This document shows, piece after piece, positions 35,398-43,979 of a stretch of 64,000 nucleotides of DNA. Under the pieces are notes generated by a model. The model was given only the letters and a program-made list of their open reading frames with translations. It was not told where the DNA came from and did no database searches. The stretch's first letter is position 1; every line of letters starts with the position of its first letter. The position numbers and the translations under genes were made by a program. This DNA is from G963664585 sp963664585 (lineage in GTDB: Bacteria; Bacillota; Clostridia; Oscillospirales; Ruminococcaceae), in the NCBI GenBank assembly GCA_963664585.2, contig CAXXEO010000014.1:372001-436000 (forward strand), in the 5' to 3' direction.

Positions 35398-36492
35398 ATG
35401 AGCGGAAGCTGGGGGAACAACCTGAAACTTGCGATATTTGGCGAGAGTCATGGCGAGGCAATTGGCATCACCATGAGTGGATTGCCTTCGGGTGTGTCGC
35501 TTGATTTAGAGGAGATTAACCGGGAACTTCAGCGCCGTGCGCCGGGCAAAAGCCCCTTGGCGACGGCCAGAAAAGAAGCGGATATCCCTGAGATTTTAAG
35601 CGGTCTTTATCGAGGTAAAACCACAGGGACGCCACTTTGCGCTGTGATCCGCAATGGGGATGCCCATTCTAAAGACTACGACACTGTGCCGGATTTGATG
35701 AGGCCGGGTCACGGTGATTATCCCGGTTCGGTGCGCTATCAGGGCTTTAATGATCCGCGTGGTGGCGGACACTTCTCCGGGCGTCTGACAGCGCCGATTG
35801 TTTTCGCCGGTGCTGTCTGCAAGCAAATTCTTGCCCTTCAGGGGGTACATGTCGGCGCTCATATCGAGAGCATCGGCCGGATTCGCGATCTGTCCTTTGG
35901 CGAGTGCCCAACGGACGCGGACCTTCTGGCAAGGCTGGGGACCGATGAGCTTCCGCTTTTGGATGCAAGCTGCGGTGAAGCCATGGCAAAGGCCATTCTG
36001 GATGCCAAAGCGGAGGGGGATTCCGTCGGGGGTGTCGTGGAATGTATGGTGCTGGGACTGGAGGCCGGTGTGGGTGAACCGTTTTTTGACTCGGTGGAGT
36101 CCACATTGTCTCATCTGTTGTTTTCCATTCCGGGTGTTAAGGGCGTTGCGTTCGGCCTTGGATTTGACACCACTTTGCGCACCGGCTCGGCGTGCAATGA
36201 CACTTATTATTTCGAAGGGGAAAAGGTAAAAACCCATACAAACAACTGCGGCGGCGTAACGGGAGGTATCACCAACGGCATGCCGGTTGTTTTTAGGGCC
36301 GCTATCCGTCCCACCGCTTCTATCGCGAAGCTGCAGGATACGGTTTCCCTTTGTCAGGGCAAAGACGCGGTGCTATCAGTCACAGGCCGGCATGATCCCT
36401 GTATTGTGCCCCGTGCGGTTCCGGTAATTGAAGCCGTCGCCGCGATTGGAATTTTAGAACTGGTCATGGAGGGAAAAGCATGCAGGATTTAA
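35398..36492 (+). CDS. aroC: Chorismate synthase
   Basis: AroC makes chorismate from EPSP with reduced FMN. It begins MSGSWGNNLKLAIFGESHG, the first family signature, and has GHGDYPGSVRYQGFNDPRGGGHFSGR near residues 103-128 and the R-P-T-x-S-I block (AAIRPTASIAK) near 302. The start at ATG 35398 follows from the conserved N-terminus; the frame extends upstream through the hairpin repeat. The length of 364 residues is usual. Its end overlaps pheA by 13 bases. Confidence 0.96.
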   Translation: MSGSWGNNLKLAIFGESHGEAIGITMSGLPSGVSLDLEEINRELQRRAPGKSPLATARKEADIPEILSGLYRGKTTGTPLCAVIRNGDAHSKDYDTVPDLMRPGHGDYPGSVRYQGFNDPRGGGHFSGRLTAPIVFAGAVCKQILALQGVHVGAHIESIGRIRDLSFGECPTDADLLARLGTDELPLLDASCGEAMAKAILDAKAEGDSVGGVVECMVLGLEAGVGEPFFDSVESTLSHLLFSIPGVKGVAFGLGFDTTLRTGSACNDTYYFEGEKVKTHTNNCGGVTGGITNGMPVVFRAAIRPTASIAKLQDTVSLCQGKDAVLSVTGRHDPCIVPRAVPVIEAVAAIGILELVMEGKACRI

Positions 36493-37622
36493 GCACTTAC
36501 CGTGATAAAATCGATGTGATTGATGAGCAACTGGTGCGCCTATTGGAAGAGCGGATGGGAATCGTGCTGGATGTGGCTGCCTTTAAGAAGGCAAATCACA
36601 TGGCGATTTTGCAGGCCGGCCGTGAAGAAGCTGTTCTGCAGAAGGTGCGATCCTTGCTGAAAAACACAGATTTTGAACTGGAGGTTGATGCACTGTTTCG
36701 GGCAGTGTTTAAGGCCAGCCGCGAGCTTCAGGAGAGAAAAATACCGTCCGCGTCTTTATCGGAGGAAACGGATGCATCCCTTCCTTCATCCGTTTCAGAA
36801 ACAGCAAGACTCGGCTTTCAAGGGGTTGCGGGCTCGTTTTCAGAAGAAGCGTTAATTGCCTTTTTTGGGGAATCAAATCAATGCAGCAATTACCCGAACT
36901 TTGAGGATGTGTTTCTGGCTCTAGAAAAAGGAGAGATCGATTATGGCGTTCTACCGATTGAAAACTCTTCGACGGGCTCTGTGAACGAAGTGTATGATCT
37001 GCTTTTAAAGTATGGCTTTGCCATAGTCGGAGAGCAAAGTATCAAAATTGAGCAGCATCTGATGGGCCTTCCGGGCACCAGATTGGATGAAATTAAAGAA
37101 GTTTATTCCCACTCTCAGGGACTTGTCCAAAGCAGTGAATTTTTAAAAAAGCATAGTGACTGGCATCAGATCCCTTACTTCAATACGGCGGTCAGCGCCA
37201 AGCTTGTGAAGGATACGGGGGACGTTTCCAAGGCAGCGATCGCAAGCAGGCAGGCGGCTGCCATCTACGGGTTGGAAATCCTGAGCCCTTCAATCAATAA
37301 TCAGAAGGACAATAACACTCTTTTTATCATCATCGGTCAAAAACCAATCGACACACACATTGCCAACAAGGTCAGCGTTGCATTTTGGCTAAAAAATCAG
37401 CCCGGTTCCCTCGCCGCGATGCTGAATCTATTCGCAGAAAACGGTCTCAACATGACAAAAATCGAGTCAAGACCGATCAAATACCGCCCCTGGGAATATG
37501 TGTTTTACGCCGACTTTGACGGCAACCTTGAGACCGCCAACATGGAAAAAACGCTGCAGCAAGCTGAAGAAGCAGCTGAGAAATTCCGCTTGCTTGGCAT
37601 TTATAAAAGACTTGAGCAATAG
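36480..37622 (+). CDS. pheA: Bifunctional chorismate mutase / prephenate dehydratase (P-protein)
   Basis: This 380-residue protein converts chorismate to prephenate and on to phenylpyruvate, for Phe. Residues 1-88 are the AroQ-type mutase (RDKIDVIDEQLVRLLEERM). Residues ~107-285 are prephenate dehydratase (LGFQGVAGSFSEEA, YGVLPIENSSTGSV). Residues ~300-375 are an ACT domain with GSLAAMLNLF and ESRP, the Phe-sensing motifs. At the dehydratase TRF motif the sequence reads N-N-T-L-F, so the Arg is replaced by Leu while the Thr is kept. It overlaps aroC and is followed by a 183-base gap with a hairpin at 37728-37752. Confidence 0.94.
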   Translation: MQDLSTYRDKIDVIDEQLVRLLEERMGIVLDVAAFKKANHMAILQAGREEAVLQKVRSLLKNTDFELEVDALFRAVFKASRELQERKIPSASLSEETDASLPSSVSETARLGFQGVAGSFSEEALIAFFGESNQCSNYPNFEDVFLALEKGEIDYGVLPIENSSTGSVNEVYDLLLKYGFAIVGEQSIKIEQHLMGLPGTRLDEIKEVYSHSQGLVQSSEFLKKHSDWHQIPYFNTAVSAKLVKDTGDVSKAAIASRQAAAIYGLEILSPSINNQKDNNTLFIIIGQKPIDTHIANKVSVAFWLKNQPGSLAAMLNLFAENGLNMTKIESRPIKYRPWEYVFYADFDGNLETANMEKTLQQAEEAAEKFRLLGIYKRLEQ

Positions 37623-37727
37623 AGGATGACCTCGTTTTCATTATCTTTGACGGGTGAACGAAGACCCTAAATTGGATTTTGTGTGAAAAGCCGAGACGGC
37701 AGAGAATAGGCAATATTCCCATTATCC

Positions 37728-37752
37728 GTTTCCACCCCGAAGGCGGGGGGAA
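37728..37752 (+). repeat. GC-core hairpin in the pheA-aroE gap
   Basis: GTTTCCACCCCG pairs with CGGGGGGAAC around AAGG. It is another intra-operon hairpin of the GC-core group, about 50 bases before the aroE start. Confidence 0.6.
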
Positions 37753-37805
37753 CGTAGACGAAAACACAATGAAAAACCGAATTTATAGAGACTGGAGGAA
37801 TATAT

Positions 37806-38702
37806 ATGGAGTTTTACGGACTGATTGGCGAAAAACTAGGGCACAGTCTTTCACCACGGATTCACAAAATGATATTAGAGCATTTAAACATACCGGGTGC
37901 CTATGGACTTTTTGAAATTCCTCCGGGCGACATCGACAAGCTGGGTGAAGCGCTAAAGCTTCTGCGTATCCGTGGTATCAATGTAACCATGCCTTATAAA
38001 CAGTCTGTTATGACCCAGTTGGATCACATAGCGCCTGAGACAAGGTCGATAGGGGCGGTCAACACGGTCCTCCTGTCCAACGGGCAGCTTATCGGTCACA
38101 ATACGGATTACTTCGGATTCAGGCGTTTGCTGCAGGTAAACAAAATTGACATTAAGGACAAAACAGCGGTTGTGCTTGGCACCGGTGGAGCTTCCAAAGC
38201 GATACAGGCTGTACTGGCGGATGGAGGTATCGGCAGCGTTTATCTGGTGACTCGTCAAAAAAGTAGTTATGCCATGAGAACCGCAAAAACAAAAGTGCAG
38301 GGCGACTTAGAGGAGCTGCACCTGTATGCCGCAGGGAATACAGATTTGGCCAGAGAGATAAAAGTGATCGATTATCAAGAACTGCAAGAAATCCAAGGGG
38401 ACATTCTGATCAACGCCACGCCTGTAGGCATGCACCCAAAATCCGGCATCTCCCCTGTCACGGCAGAGGTAATTGACAAATACTCGGTGCTGGTTGATGT
38501 TATTTATAATCCCCAGGAAACAGAATTTCTGCGTCTGGGCAAGAAGGCTGGTAAGCAAGTCTGCGGGGGCTTATATATGCTTGTGGCGCAGGCGGTCAAG
38601 GCCCAGGAGCTCTGGCAGGAAAAAGAAATCGATGAGATAGTGATTCGCGATATCTACGGTCGTTTATGGAAAGAAATTGAGCAAAAGGAATTAATACGAT
38701 GA
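37806..38702 (+). CDS. aroE: Shikimate dehydrogenase
   Basis: AroE reduces 3-dehydroshikimate to shikimate with NADPH. It shows GLIGEKLGHSLSPRIHKMIL at residues 5-24, the substrate Lys region VTMPYKQSVM near 60, NTDYFGF near 100, the Rossmann GTGGASKAIQAVLADGG near 122, and NATPVGMHP near 205. The length of 298 residues is normal. GGAGG precedes the ATG. Its stop overlaps the start of the aroK-tyrA fusion (ATGA), which indicates coupling. Confidence 0.95.
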   Translation: MEFYGLIGEKLGHSLSPRIHKMILEHLNIPGAYGLFEIPPGDIDKLGEALKLLRIRGINVTMPYKQSVMTQLDHIAPETRSIGAVNTVLLSNGQLIGHNTDYFGFRRLLQVNKIDIKDKTAVVLGTGGASKAIQAVLADGGIGSVYLVTRQKSSYAMRTAKTKVQGDLEELHLYAAGNTDLAREIKVIDYQELQEIQGDILINATPVGMHPKSGISPVTAEVIDKYSVLVDVIYNPQETEFLRLGKKAGKQVCGGLYMLVAQAVKAQELWQEKEIDEIVIRDIYGRLWKEIEQKELIR

Positions 38703-40066
38703 AAAAGAAACAGTTTATTGCACTGATTGGGATGCCGGGCTGCGGAAAGACCACCTTTGGCCGATTAATGGCCGAGCGCCTTGGCTGGGACTTCATCGAC
38801 GCAGACGACTATATTCAGGAAATAGCGGGGCGCAGTATCTCCGAGCTTTTTAGCGAGGGTGAGGCCGTATTTCGCCATTGGGAAACAGAGGCTTGTCGCC
38901 GGCTGTGCGAGAGGGAAAAAACGGTAATCGCCTGTGGTGGCGGTGTTGTCCTGCGACCCCAAAACCTTGAGATTCTTCGCGCACACGGCAGAATTGTGTT
39001 TATTGACCGACCCGTGGAGCTGATCGCCGGAGATATTGATATCAGCACACGCCCCTTGTTGAAAGAGGGTATCGGCAGACTCAATACCCTGTATGACCAG
39101 CGTTATCCCTTGTACATGGAACAGACGGAAGTGCGGGTTGAAAATACGGGCACACATGAGGAAACCTTAGACGATCTTCTCGGATTGATTGACACCGAGC
39201 TGAAGGTTCTCGGCTTACAGAGGGGACCTCTCAAAATCGCAATTGTTGGGCTGGGCGTCATCGGAGGCTCCTTTGCGCTGGCTCTGAAAGAATCGGGCTA
39301 TGAAGAGGTGTATGGGGTAGACAGCGATCAGGATACGCTGGACAAAGCCTTGTCCATGGATGTGATCTTGAAGGGAAGCTGTGAAGCCAAAGATATCCTG
39401 CCGCTGGCCGATCTGACGATTTTGGCCATTTATCCCCTTCAGATTAAATCGTTTTTGGCCGCCAACCGGGAGTATTTCAAACCGGGCAGCATCCTGACGG
39501 ATGTCACAGGCGTCAAAGGCCCAATGCTTATAGACATAGAACAGTGGATGCCCCATGACGTGGATTTTATTTTGGGACACCCCATGGCGGGCAGAGAAAA
39601 GAAGGGAATTGATTTTGCTTCAGCGCAAGTGTTCAAAGGAGCCAATTATATCCTGACGCCCACACCGAGTAATCGTGAGGAAAATCTGAAAAAGATTGAA
39701 GATCTGGTCATGTCTCTAGGATTTAAGCGGGTGCGCCGGATTACACCCGTTCAGCATGATGAAATTATTGCCTTTACCTCTCAGCTGCCGCATGCGATGG
39801 CCGTGGCTTTGGTAAACAGCGATAAGCCTGATCGGGGCACCGGTCAATTTGTGGGCGACAGCTACCGCGAGCTGACTCGAATCGCCAATATCAACGGGGA
39901 GTTGTGGAGTGAGCTTTTTATTGAAAACCGCAATCCGCTTCTGAAAGCAATTGCTGACTTTGAAAAGGAGCTGGATAGGATTAAAACGGCTCTGGAGCGC
40001 ATGGATAAAGACGAACTGATTTCATGCTTTGACCAGTCCTCACAGCGCCGCGCCAAGCTTGATTAA
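38699..40066 (+). CDS. aroK-tyrA: Shikimate kinase - prephenate dehydrogenase fusion
   Basis: One uninterrupted 455-residue frame carries two pathway enzymes. Residues 1-~172 are shikimate kinase, with P-loop GMPGCGKTTFG near 11-21, the DADDYI shikimate-binding motif near 36 and CGGGVVLR near 79. Residues ~178-450 are prephenate dehydrogenase (TyrA), with Rossmann VGLGVIGGSFALAL near 182, GHPMAGRE near 297 and LPHAMAVAL near 362. No ACT domain follows, so Tyr feedback on this part is not obvious. The kinase makes shikimate 3-phosphate for AroA and the dehydrogenase makes 4-hydroxyphenylpyruvate for Tyr; they are not consecutive steps. The fusion is unusual to my knowledge. Confidence 0.93.
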   Translation: MKKKQFIALIGMPGCGKTTFGRLMAERLGWDFIDADDYIQEIAGRSISELFSEGEAVFRHWETEACRRLCEREKTVIACGGGVVLRPQNLEILRAHGRIVFIDRPVELIAGDIDISTRPLLKEGIGRLNTLYDQRYPLYMEQTEVRVENTGTHEETLDDLLGLIDTELKVLGLQRGPLKIAIVGLGVIGGSFALALKESGYEEVYGVDSDQDTLDKALSMDVILKGSCEAKDILPLADLTILAIYPLQIKSFLAANREYFKPGSILTDVTGVKGPMLIDIEQWMPHDVDFILGHPMAGREKKGIDFASAQVFKGANYILTPTPSNREENLKKIEDLVMSLGFKRVRRITPVQHDEIIAFTSQLPHAMAVALVNSDKPDRGTGQFVGDSYRELTRIANINGELWSELFIENRNPLLKAIADFEKELDRIKTALERMDKDELISCFDQSSQRRAKLD

Positions 40067-40220
40067 CCAAACGGTCATCCATCGTCTTTTTCCTTTCGCC
40101 TTCTTCGGGGGAAGCAGAGACAAAAATAGATCATGCGGCGCAGATCTAAAATCGAAAAAACAATTTATTTGTTGCTTCACGACAAATATGGCATAAATTA
40201 ATATTTTGAACATAAAAGTA

Positions 40221-40250
40221 TTGACAAGAGATATTTCCTCATGGTATAGT
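40221..40250 (+). promoter_or_regulatory. Promoter of the branched-chain operon
   Basis: TTGACA (40221-40226) and TATAGT (40245-40250) are spaced by 18 bases, about 70 bases upstream of the leader peptide. This fits a housekeeping promoter feeding the attenuator. Confidence 0.75.
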
Positions 40251-40322
40251 CTTGGAAACACAGAAAACCCTTACCGGAGGTATCCACCATAGCAAGCCGG
40301 ATGAAAAGATGAGGTAATCACA

Positions 40323-40460
40323 ATGTTTTCAACACTCTCTGTATTTGCGATTATTATACTAATTAGCATTATCGTTCTAGTAGTAGTACTAGAAGTTATC
40401 GATAGTGCCTATTGGTGTTTCGCAAGATGTGGGAGAATCGTTATACCCCAGCCGGAATAA
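40323..40460 (+). CDS. Leader peptide of the ilv-leu operon (attenuation)
   Basis: This 45-residue frame has GAGGT at 40311-40315 as ribosome site. Residues 10-26 read IIILISIIVLVVVLEVI: Ile, Val and Leu make up almost the whole run, including three GTA Val codons in a row and several CTA Leu codons. Translation through it should report all three charged branched-chain tRNAs. The terminator at 40479-40510 follows and ilvB begins at 40651. It has exactly the same length as the aromatic leader peptide, with the same plan. No T-box features were seen, so this is classical attenuation. Confidence 0.88.
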   Translation: MFSTLSVFAIIILISIIVLVVVLEVIDSAYWCFARCGRIVIPQPE

Positions 40461-40478
40461 ACCGGATTAGGATAACAG

Positions 40479-40515
40479 AGGACCTGTAGCGAAATGCCGC
40501 TACAGGTCCTTTTTG
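40479..40515 (+). terminator. Attenuator terminator of the ilv-leu operon
   Basis: AGGACCTGTAGCG (40479-40491) pairs perfectly with CGCTACAGGTCCT (40498-40510), with a 6-base loop, followed by TTTTTG. It lies 18 bases after the leader peptide stop, as needed for attenuation. Confidence 0.9.
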
Positions 40516-40650
40516 TTATACCGATTCCCAACTAAAAAGGAAATAATGTTATTTTTCCAAGTAAAACGGTAATCCTATCATGATTCCCTCCACCGCAGGC
40601 GTGAGGAATAGAAGCAAATTATTATTATTCGCAGAGAAAGGATGGGTCAG

Positions 40651-42309
40651 ATGAAACGGACCGGTGCGCAAATCATCATAGAAACCTTGATAGAGCAGGG
40701 GACAGATGTGGTGTTCGGCTATCCCGGCGGGGCTGTATTACCGCTTTATGATGAGCTTTATAAAAACAGCGACCGCTTAAAACATATAGTCACCTGCCAT
40801 GAACAGGGGGCCGCCCACGCCGCCGACGGCTATGCCAGGGCAACAGGCAAAACCGGAGTCGTTTTTGCAACGTCCGGGCCGGGTGCCACCAATCTGGTGA
40901 CGGGTATTGCCACAGCCTATCTCGATTCCACACCGCTTGTGGCTATCACTGGCAATGTTGCTCTTTCACTGATCGGGAGGGACAGTTTTCAGGAAGTGGA
41001 TATTCTTGGAATCAGTATGCCGATCACGAAGCATAATTATATGGTCAGAGATGTACGCATGCTGGCAGACACCATTCGTGAGGCTTTTGAAATTGCCATC
41101 ACAGACAGGCCGGGGCCGGTTCTCATAGATGTTCCTAAGGACATTCAGTTGGCGGTTTGTGAGTTTGAAACCGCCAAAAAGGTAGATAGGTGCCCCTATA
41201 ACCGCCCGCCTGAAAGTCAGGTCAAAGAGGCAATTGAGCTGCTTGACTCGTGCAAAAAGCCCTTCATTTATGCTGGCGGTGGAGTCGTGAACTCCCAGGC
41301 ATCGAAACAACTTGAAACCTTTGCAAAGCTTTTGGACGCTCCAGTCGGCACCAGCATCATGGGCCTTTCGGGCTTCCCCAACCATAGCCGCTATTTTCTG
41401 GGAATGACGGGGATGCACGGTAGACTTCAGGCCAATCGGGCGTTGTACGAAGCGGATTTGATTGTGGTAGTGGGTTCGCGCTTCAGCGACAGGGCCACTG
41501 GAAACAAATCCGAGTTTGCGAAGAATGCAAAAATCATACATATTGACATCGACCCGGCTGAGATCGATAAGAACATCCCAACCTTTAAAAGTCTGGTCGG
41601 AGATATTGATGAAGTACTCGAGATTTTTAACGAAAGACTCGCCCCCAGAGAAAATAAACTGTGGTGGGAGCAGCTTGCAAAGATGAAAGAACAAGCTGAG
41701 AATGATACGGCAGGGCCGCAAAGGCTGACACCCAAATTCATCATCGAGAAGATCAGGCAATATACAACCGAGGATACCGTCATTGCCACGGATGTTGGCC
41801 AGCACCAGATGTGGGTGGCACAGTATTACTCGTTTTCCAAGCCACGCACTTTTCTTACCTCGGGCGGGCTCGGCACCATGGGTTTTGGGATGGGGGCCGC
41901 GATTGGCGCTACTTTCGGAACCGGGAAACAAAAAACGGTACTGATTACAGGGGACGGCAGCTTCCATATGAATCTAAACGAGCTGGCCACGGCCGTTTCA
42001 CAGGACCTGCCTCTGGTGGTTGTCATCATGAACAACAGCGTATTGGGTATGGTACGGCAATGGCAGACAATGTTTTTTGATAAGCGTTATGCTTATACAA
42101 CGTTGGAACGAAAAACCGATTACAAGATGCTTGCCGAAGCTTTCGGTGCTAAGGGCTTTGTCCTGTCAGAGGCCGGGGAAGCGGATCGGGTTTTCGATAA
42201 GGCGTTTGCGGCAGAGGGCGTTGTCGTGATCGACTGTCGTATTGACAGGGACGAAATGGTGCTTCCGATGATCCCGCCGGGAGGCTCGATAAACGACATC
42301 ATATTTTAA
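40651..42309 (+). CDS. ilvB: Acetolactate synthase, large subunit
   Basis: IlvB condenses pyruvate with pyruvate (Val/Leu) or 2-oxobutyrate (Ile), using ThDP, Mg2+ and FAD. It has GYPGGAVLPLYDEL near residue 25 with the catalytic Glu in CHEQGAAHAADGYAR near 48-62, GPGATN near 75, and the ThDP motif GDGSFHMNLNELATA... followed by NN near 435-460. I prefer the ATG at 40651 (MKRTGAQIIIETL) over 40642, since AGAAAGG ends right before 40642 and is well spaced only for 40651. The length of 552 residues is typical. It is the first structural gene after the attenuator. Confidence 0.95.
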   Translation: MKRTGAQIIIETLIEQGTDVVFGYPGGAVLPLYDELYKNSDRLKHIVTCHEQGAAHAADGYARATGKTGVVFATSGPGATNLVTGIATAYLDSTPLVAITGNVALSLIGRDSFQEVDILGISMPITKHNYMVRDVRMLADTIREAFEIAITDRPGPVLIDVPKDIQLAVCEFETAKKVDRCPYNRPPESQVKEAIELLDSCKKPFIYAGGGVVNSQASKQLETFAKLLDAPVGTSIMGLSGFPNHSRYFLGMTGMHGRLQANRALYEADLIVVVGSRFSDRATGNKSEFAKNAKIIHIDIDPAEIDKNIPTFKSLVGDIDEVLEIFNERLAPRENKLWWEQLAKMKEQAENDTAGPQRLTPKFIIEKIRQYTTEDTVIATDVGQHQMWVAQYYSFSKPRTFLTSGGLGTMGFGMGAAIGATFGTGKQKTVLITGDGSFHMNLNELATAVSQDLPLVVVIMNNSVLGMVRQWQTMFFDKRYAYTTLERKTDYKMLAEAFGAKGFVLSEAGEADRVFDKAFAAEGVVVIDCRIDRDEMVLPMIPPGGSINDIIF

Positions 42310-42378
42310 ACCGTTCTAAACTTAGCGCGCGCAGTCGGCGGGTCAGAGTCACAAAGCAACAAAAATTTGTACTCTGTC

Positions 42379-42399
42379 ATTCCAGCCGCTGGTGGGAAT
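42379..42399 (+). repeat. GC-core hairpin in the ilvB-ilvN gap
   Basis: ATTCCAGCC pairs with GGTGGGAAT around GCT, with mismatches. It sits 37 bases before ilvN, inside the operon. Confidence 0.5.
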
Positions 42400-42435
42400 T
42401 ACACAAAGAAAACCCAGAGAAAGGGGAGAAAAAAG

Positions 42436-42984
42436 ATGGGTTTGGAACCGTTTATCCTTGGTGTTCTGGTTGACAATCACTTTGGTGTTCTGACAAGAGT
42501 GGCAGGCTTGTTTGCCCGCAGGGGCTTCAATATCGACTCGCTGACAGTCGGCGAAACTGAAAATCCTCTTATCTCCAGAATGACCATTTCTGTAAGGGGT
42601 GATGATTATATCAAGGGACAGATCGTCAAGCAGCTTGCGAAGCTCCACGAAGTCAAAGAAATCCAGATTTTGTCCAATGACCAGACAGTGTCAAGGGAGT
42701 TGATGCTTGTCAAGGTCTGTGCTGAGAAGGAAAAGCACGCCGAAATCATGGAGGCAGTGAATGTTTACCGTGCAAAGGTCGTTGATTTGTCCGCGCATGC
42801 GATTACGATTGAGATTACTGGTGAAAGCACCAAACTGAACGCATTTGTGGATTATCTGCGGTCCTTTGGTATCGTGGAACTTTGCAGAACGGGTATCACA
42901 GCAATCAGCAGGGGCAGCGTGAGGCTGTCCGAAAAACAAACCACACAAAATAAAAATGATAAGGGAGAAATGGAAAATGGCTAA
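42436..42984 (+). CDS. ilvN: Acetolactate synthase, small (regulatory) subunit
   Basis: IlvN/IlvH activates IlvB and confers Val feedback. The N-terminal ACT domain shows the family signature HFGVLTRVAGLFARRGFNIDS (about residues 15-35), and the C-terminal ACT-like domain follows. ATG 42436 (MGLEPFILG) is chosen because GGGGAG lies 7 bases upstream; an open frame to 42367 passes through a hairpin and has no similarity. The length of 182 residues is slightly longer than usual, with a charged tail. It overlaps ilvC by 8 bases. Confidence 0.94.
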   Translation: MGLEPFILGVLVDNHFGVLTRVAGLFARRGFNIDSLTVGETENPLISRMTISVRGDDYIKGQIVKQLAKLHEVKEIQILSNDQTVSRELMLVKVCAEKEKHAEIMEAVNVYRAKVVDLSAHAITIEITGESTKLNAFVDYLRSFGIVELCRTGITAISRGSVRLSEKQTTQNKNDKGEMENG

Positions 42985-43969
42985 GCTTTACTATGAAAAG
43001 GACTGCAACTTAAATGTTCTGGGAGGAAAGACGGTGGCGGTCATCGGCTATGGCAGCCAGGGCCACGCACATGCGCTAAACCTTCACGAAAGCGGTGTCA
43101 AAGTGGTGGTGGGCCTATATGAAGGCTCAAAGTCCTTGGAGAAGGCCAGACAAGCGGGACTGACGGCGATGAACACTGCGGATGCCGTCAAAGTGGCCGA
43201 TATCGTAATGATTCTGGTCAATGATGAGAAGCAGGCATCTCTCTACAAAAATGATATCGCACCCTATCTCAAACCCGGCATGACTCTTGCATTTGCCCAC
43301 GGATTCAATATACACTATGGACAGATTGCACCGCCGGAGAACATAGACGTTATCATGGTTGCACCGAAGGGCCCCGGCCATACAGTGAGAAGCCAATATC
43401 AAGAGGGGCGCGGCGTTCCCTGTCTGATCGCGGTTGAGCAGGACGCCTCTGGAAAGGCCAAAGAGACGGCGCTTGCCTACGCCCTCGGTATCGGCGGAGC
43501 CAGAGCGGGCGTGCTGGAGACTACCTTTAAGGAAGAAACTGAAACCGACCTGTTCGGAGAGCAGGCTGTCCTCTGCGGTGGTGTATCTGCCCTGATGAAA
43601 GCAGGCTTTGAAACACTGGTGGAGGCGGGCTATCAGCCGGAAAGTGCTTATTTTGAGTGCCTGCACGAAATGAAACTGATCATCGATCTGGTAGTACAGG
43701 GCGGTCTATCCTATATGCGATATTCGATCAGCGACACCGCCGAATACGGCGATTATGAAGTTGGCGGCAGGATCATCACAGACGAGACCAAGAAGGAAAT
43801 GAAAAAGGTTTTGCATGAGATCCAGGATGGAACCTTTGCCCGCAACTGGATTTTGGAAAACCAGGCAAATCGCCCCCATTTCAACGCATGCCGCCGCATG
43901 GAGGCCGAACATCAGGTGGAAAAGGTCGGCAAGGAGCTGCGTGAGAAAATGAGCTGGCAGAAAAAGTGA
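42977..43969 (+). CDS. ilvC: Ketol-acid reductoisomerase
   Basis: IlvC isomerises and reduces acetolactate or acetohydroxybutyrate to the dihydroxy acids with Mg2+ and NAD(P)H. It is a class I enzyme of 330 residues: VIGYGSQGHAHALNLHESGV near 19-38, the metal-binding ETDLFGEQAVLCGG near 189, and ECLHEMKLIIDL near 224. The residues after GYGSQGHAHA that set NADH or NADPH preference (GLYEGSKSLEKA) suggest an untypical loop, but I would not assign cofactor from it. Start ATG 42977 (MAKLYYEKDC) lies inside the end of ilvN. Confidence 0.95.
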   Translation: MAKLYYEKDCNLNVLGGKTVAVIGYGSQGHAHALNLHESGVKVVVGLYEGSKSLEKARQAGLTAMNTADAVKVADIVMILVNDEKQASLYKNDIAPYLKPGMTLAFAHGFNIHYGQIAPPENIDVIMVAPKGPGHTVRSQYQEGRGVPCLIAVEQDASGKAKETALAYALGIGGARAGVLETTFKEETETDLFGEQAVLCGGVSALMKAGFETLVEAGYQPESAYFECLHEMKLIIDLVVQGGLSYMRYSISDTAEYGDYEVGGRIITDETKKEMKKVLHEIQDGTFARNWILENQANRPHFNACRRMEAEHQVEKVGKELREKMSWQKK

Positions 43970-43979
43970 GGTTAGTGTA

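Noticed and set aside
40251..40640. T-box riboswitch upstream of ilvB
   Set aside because: No conserved T-box sequence (AGGGTGGNACCGCG type) is visible; a leader peptide and a simple terminator explain the region.
42367..42435. N-terminal extension of ilvN through the upstream hairpin
   Set aside because: The ribosome site lies inside this stretch and the family-conserved sequence begins at 42436; similar spurious extensions occur for leuC (48779-48907), aroC (35320-35397) and rmlA (18287-18361).
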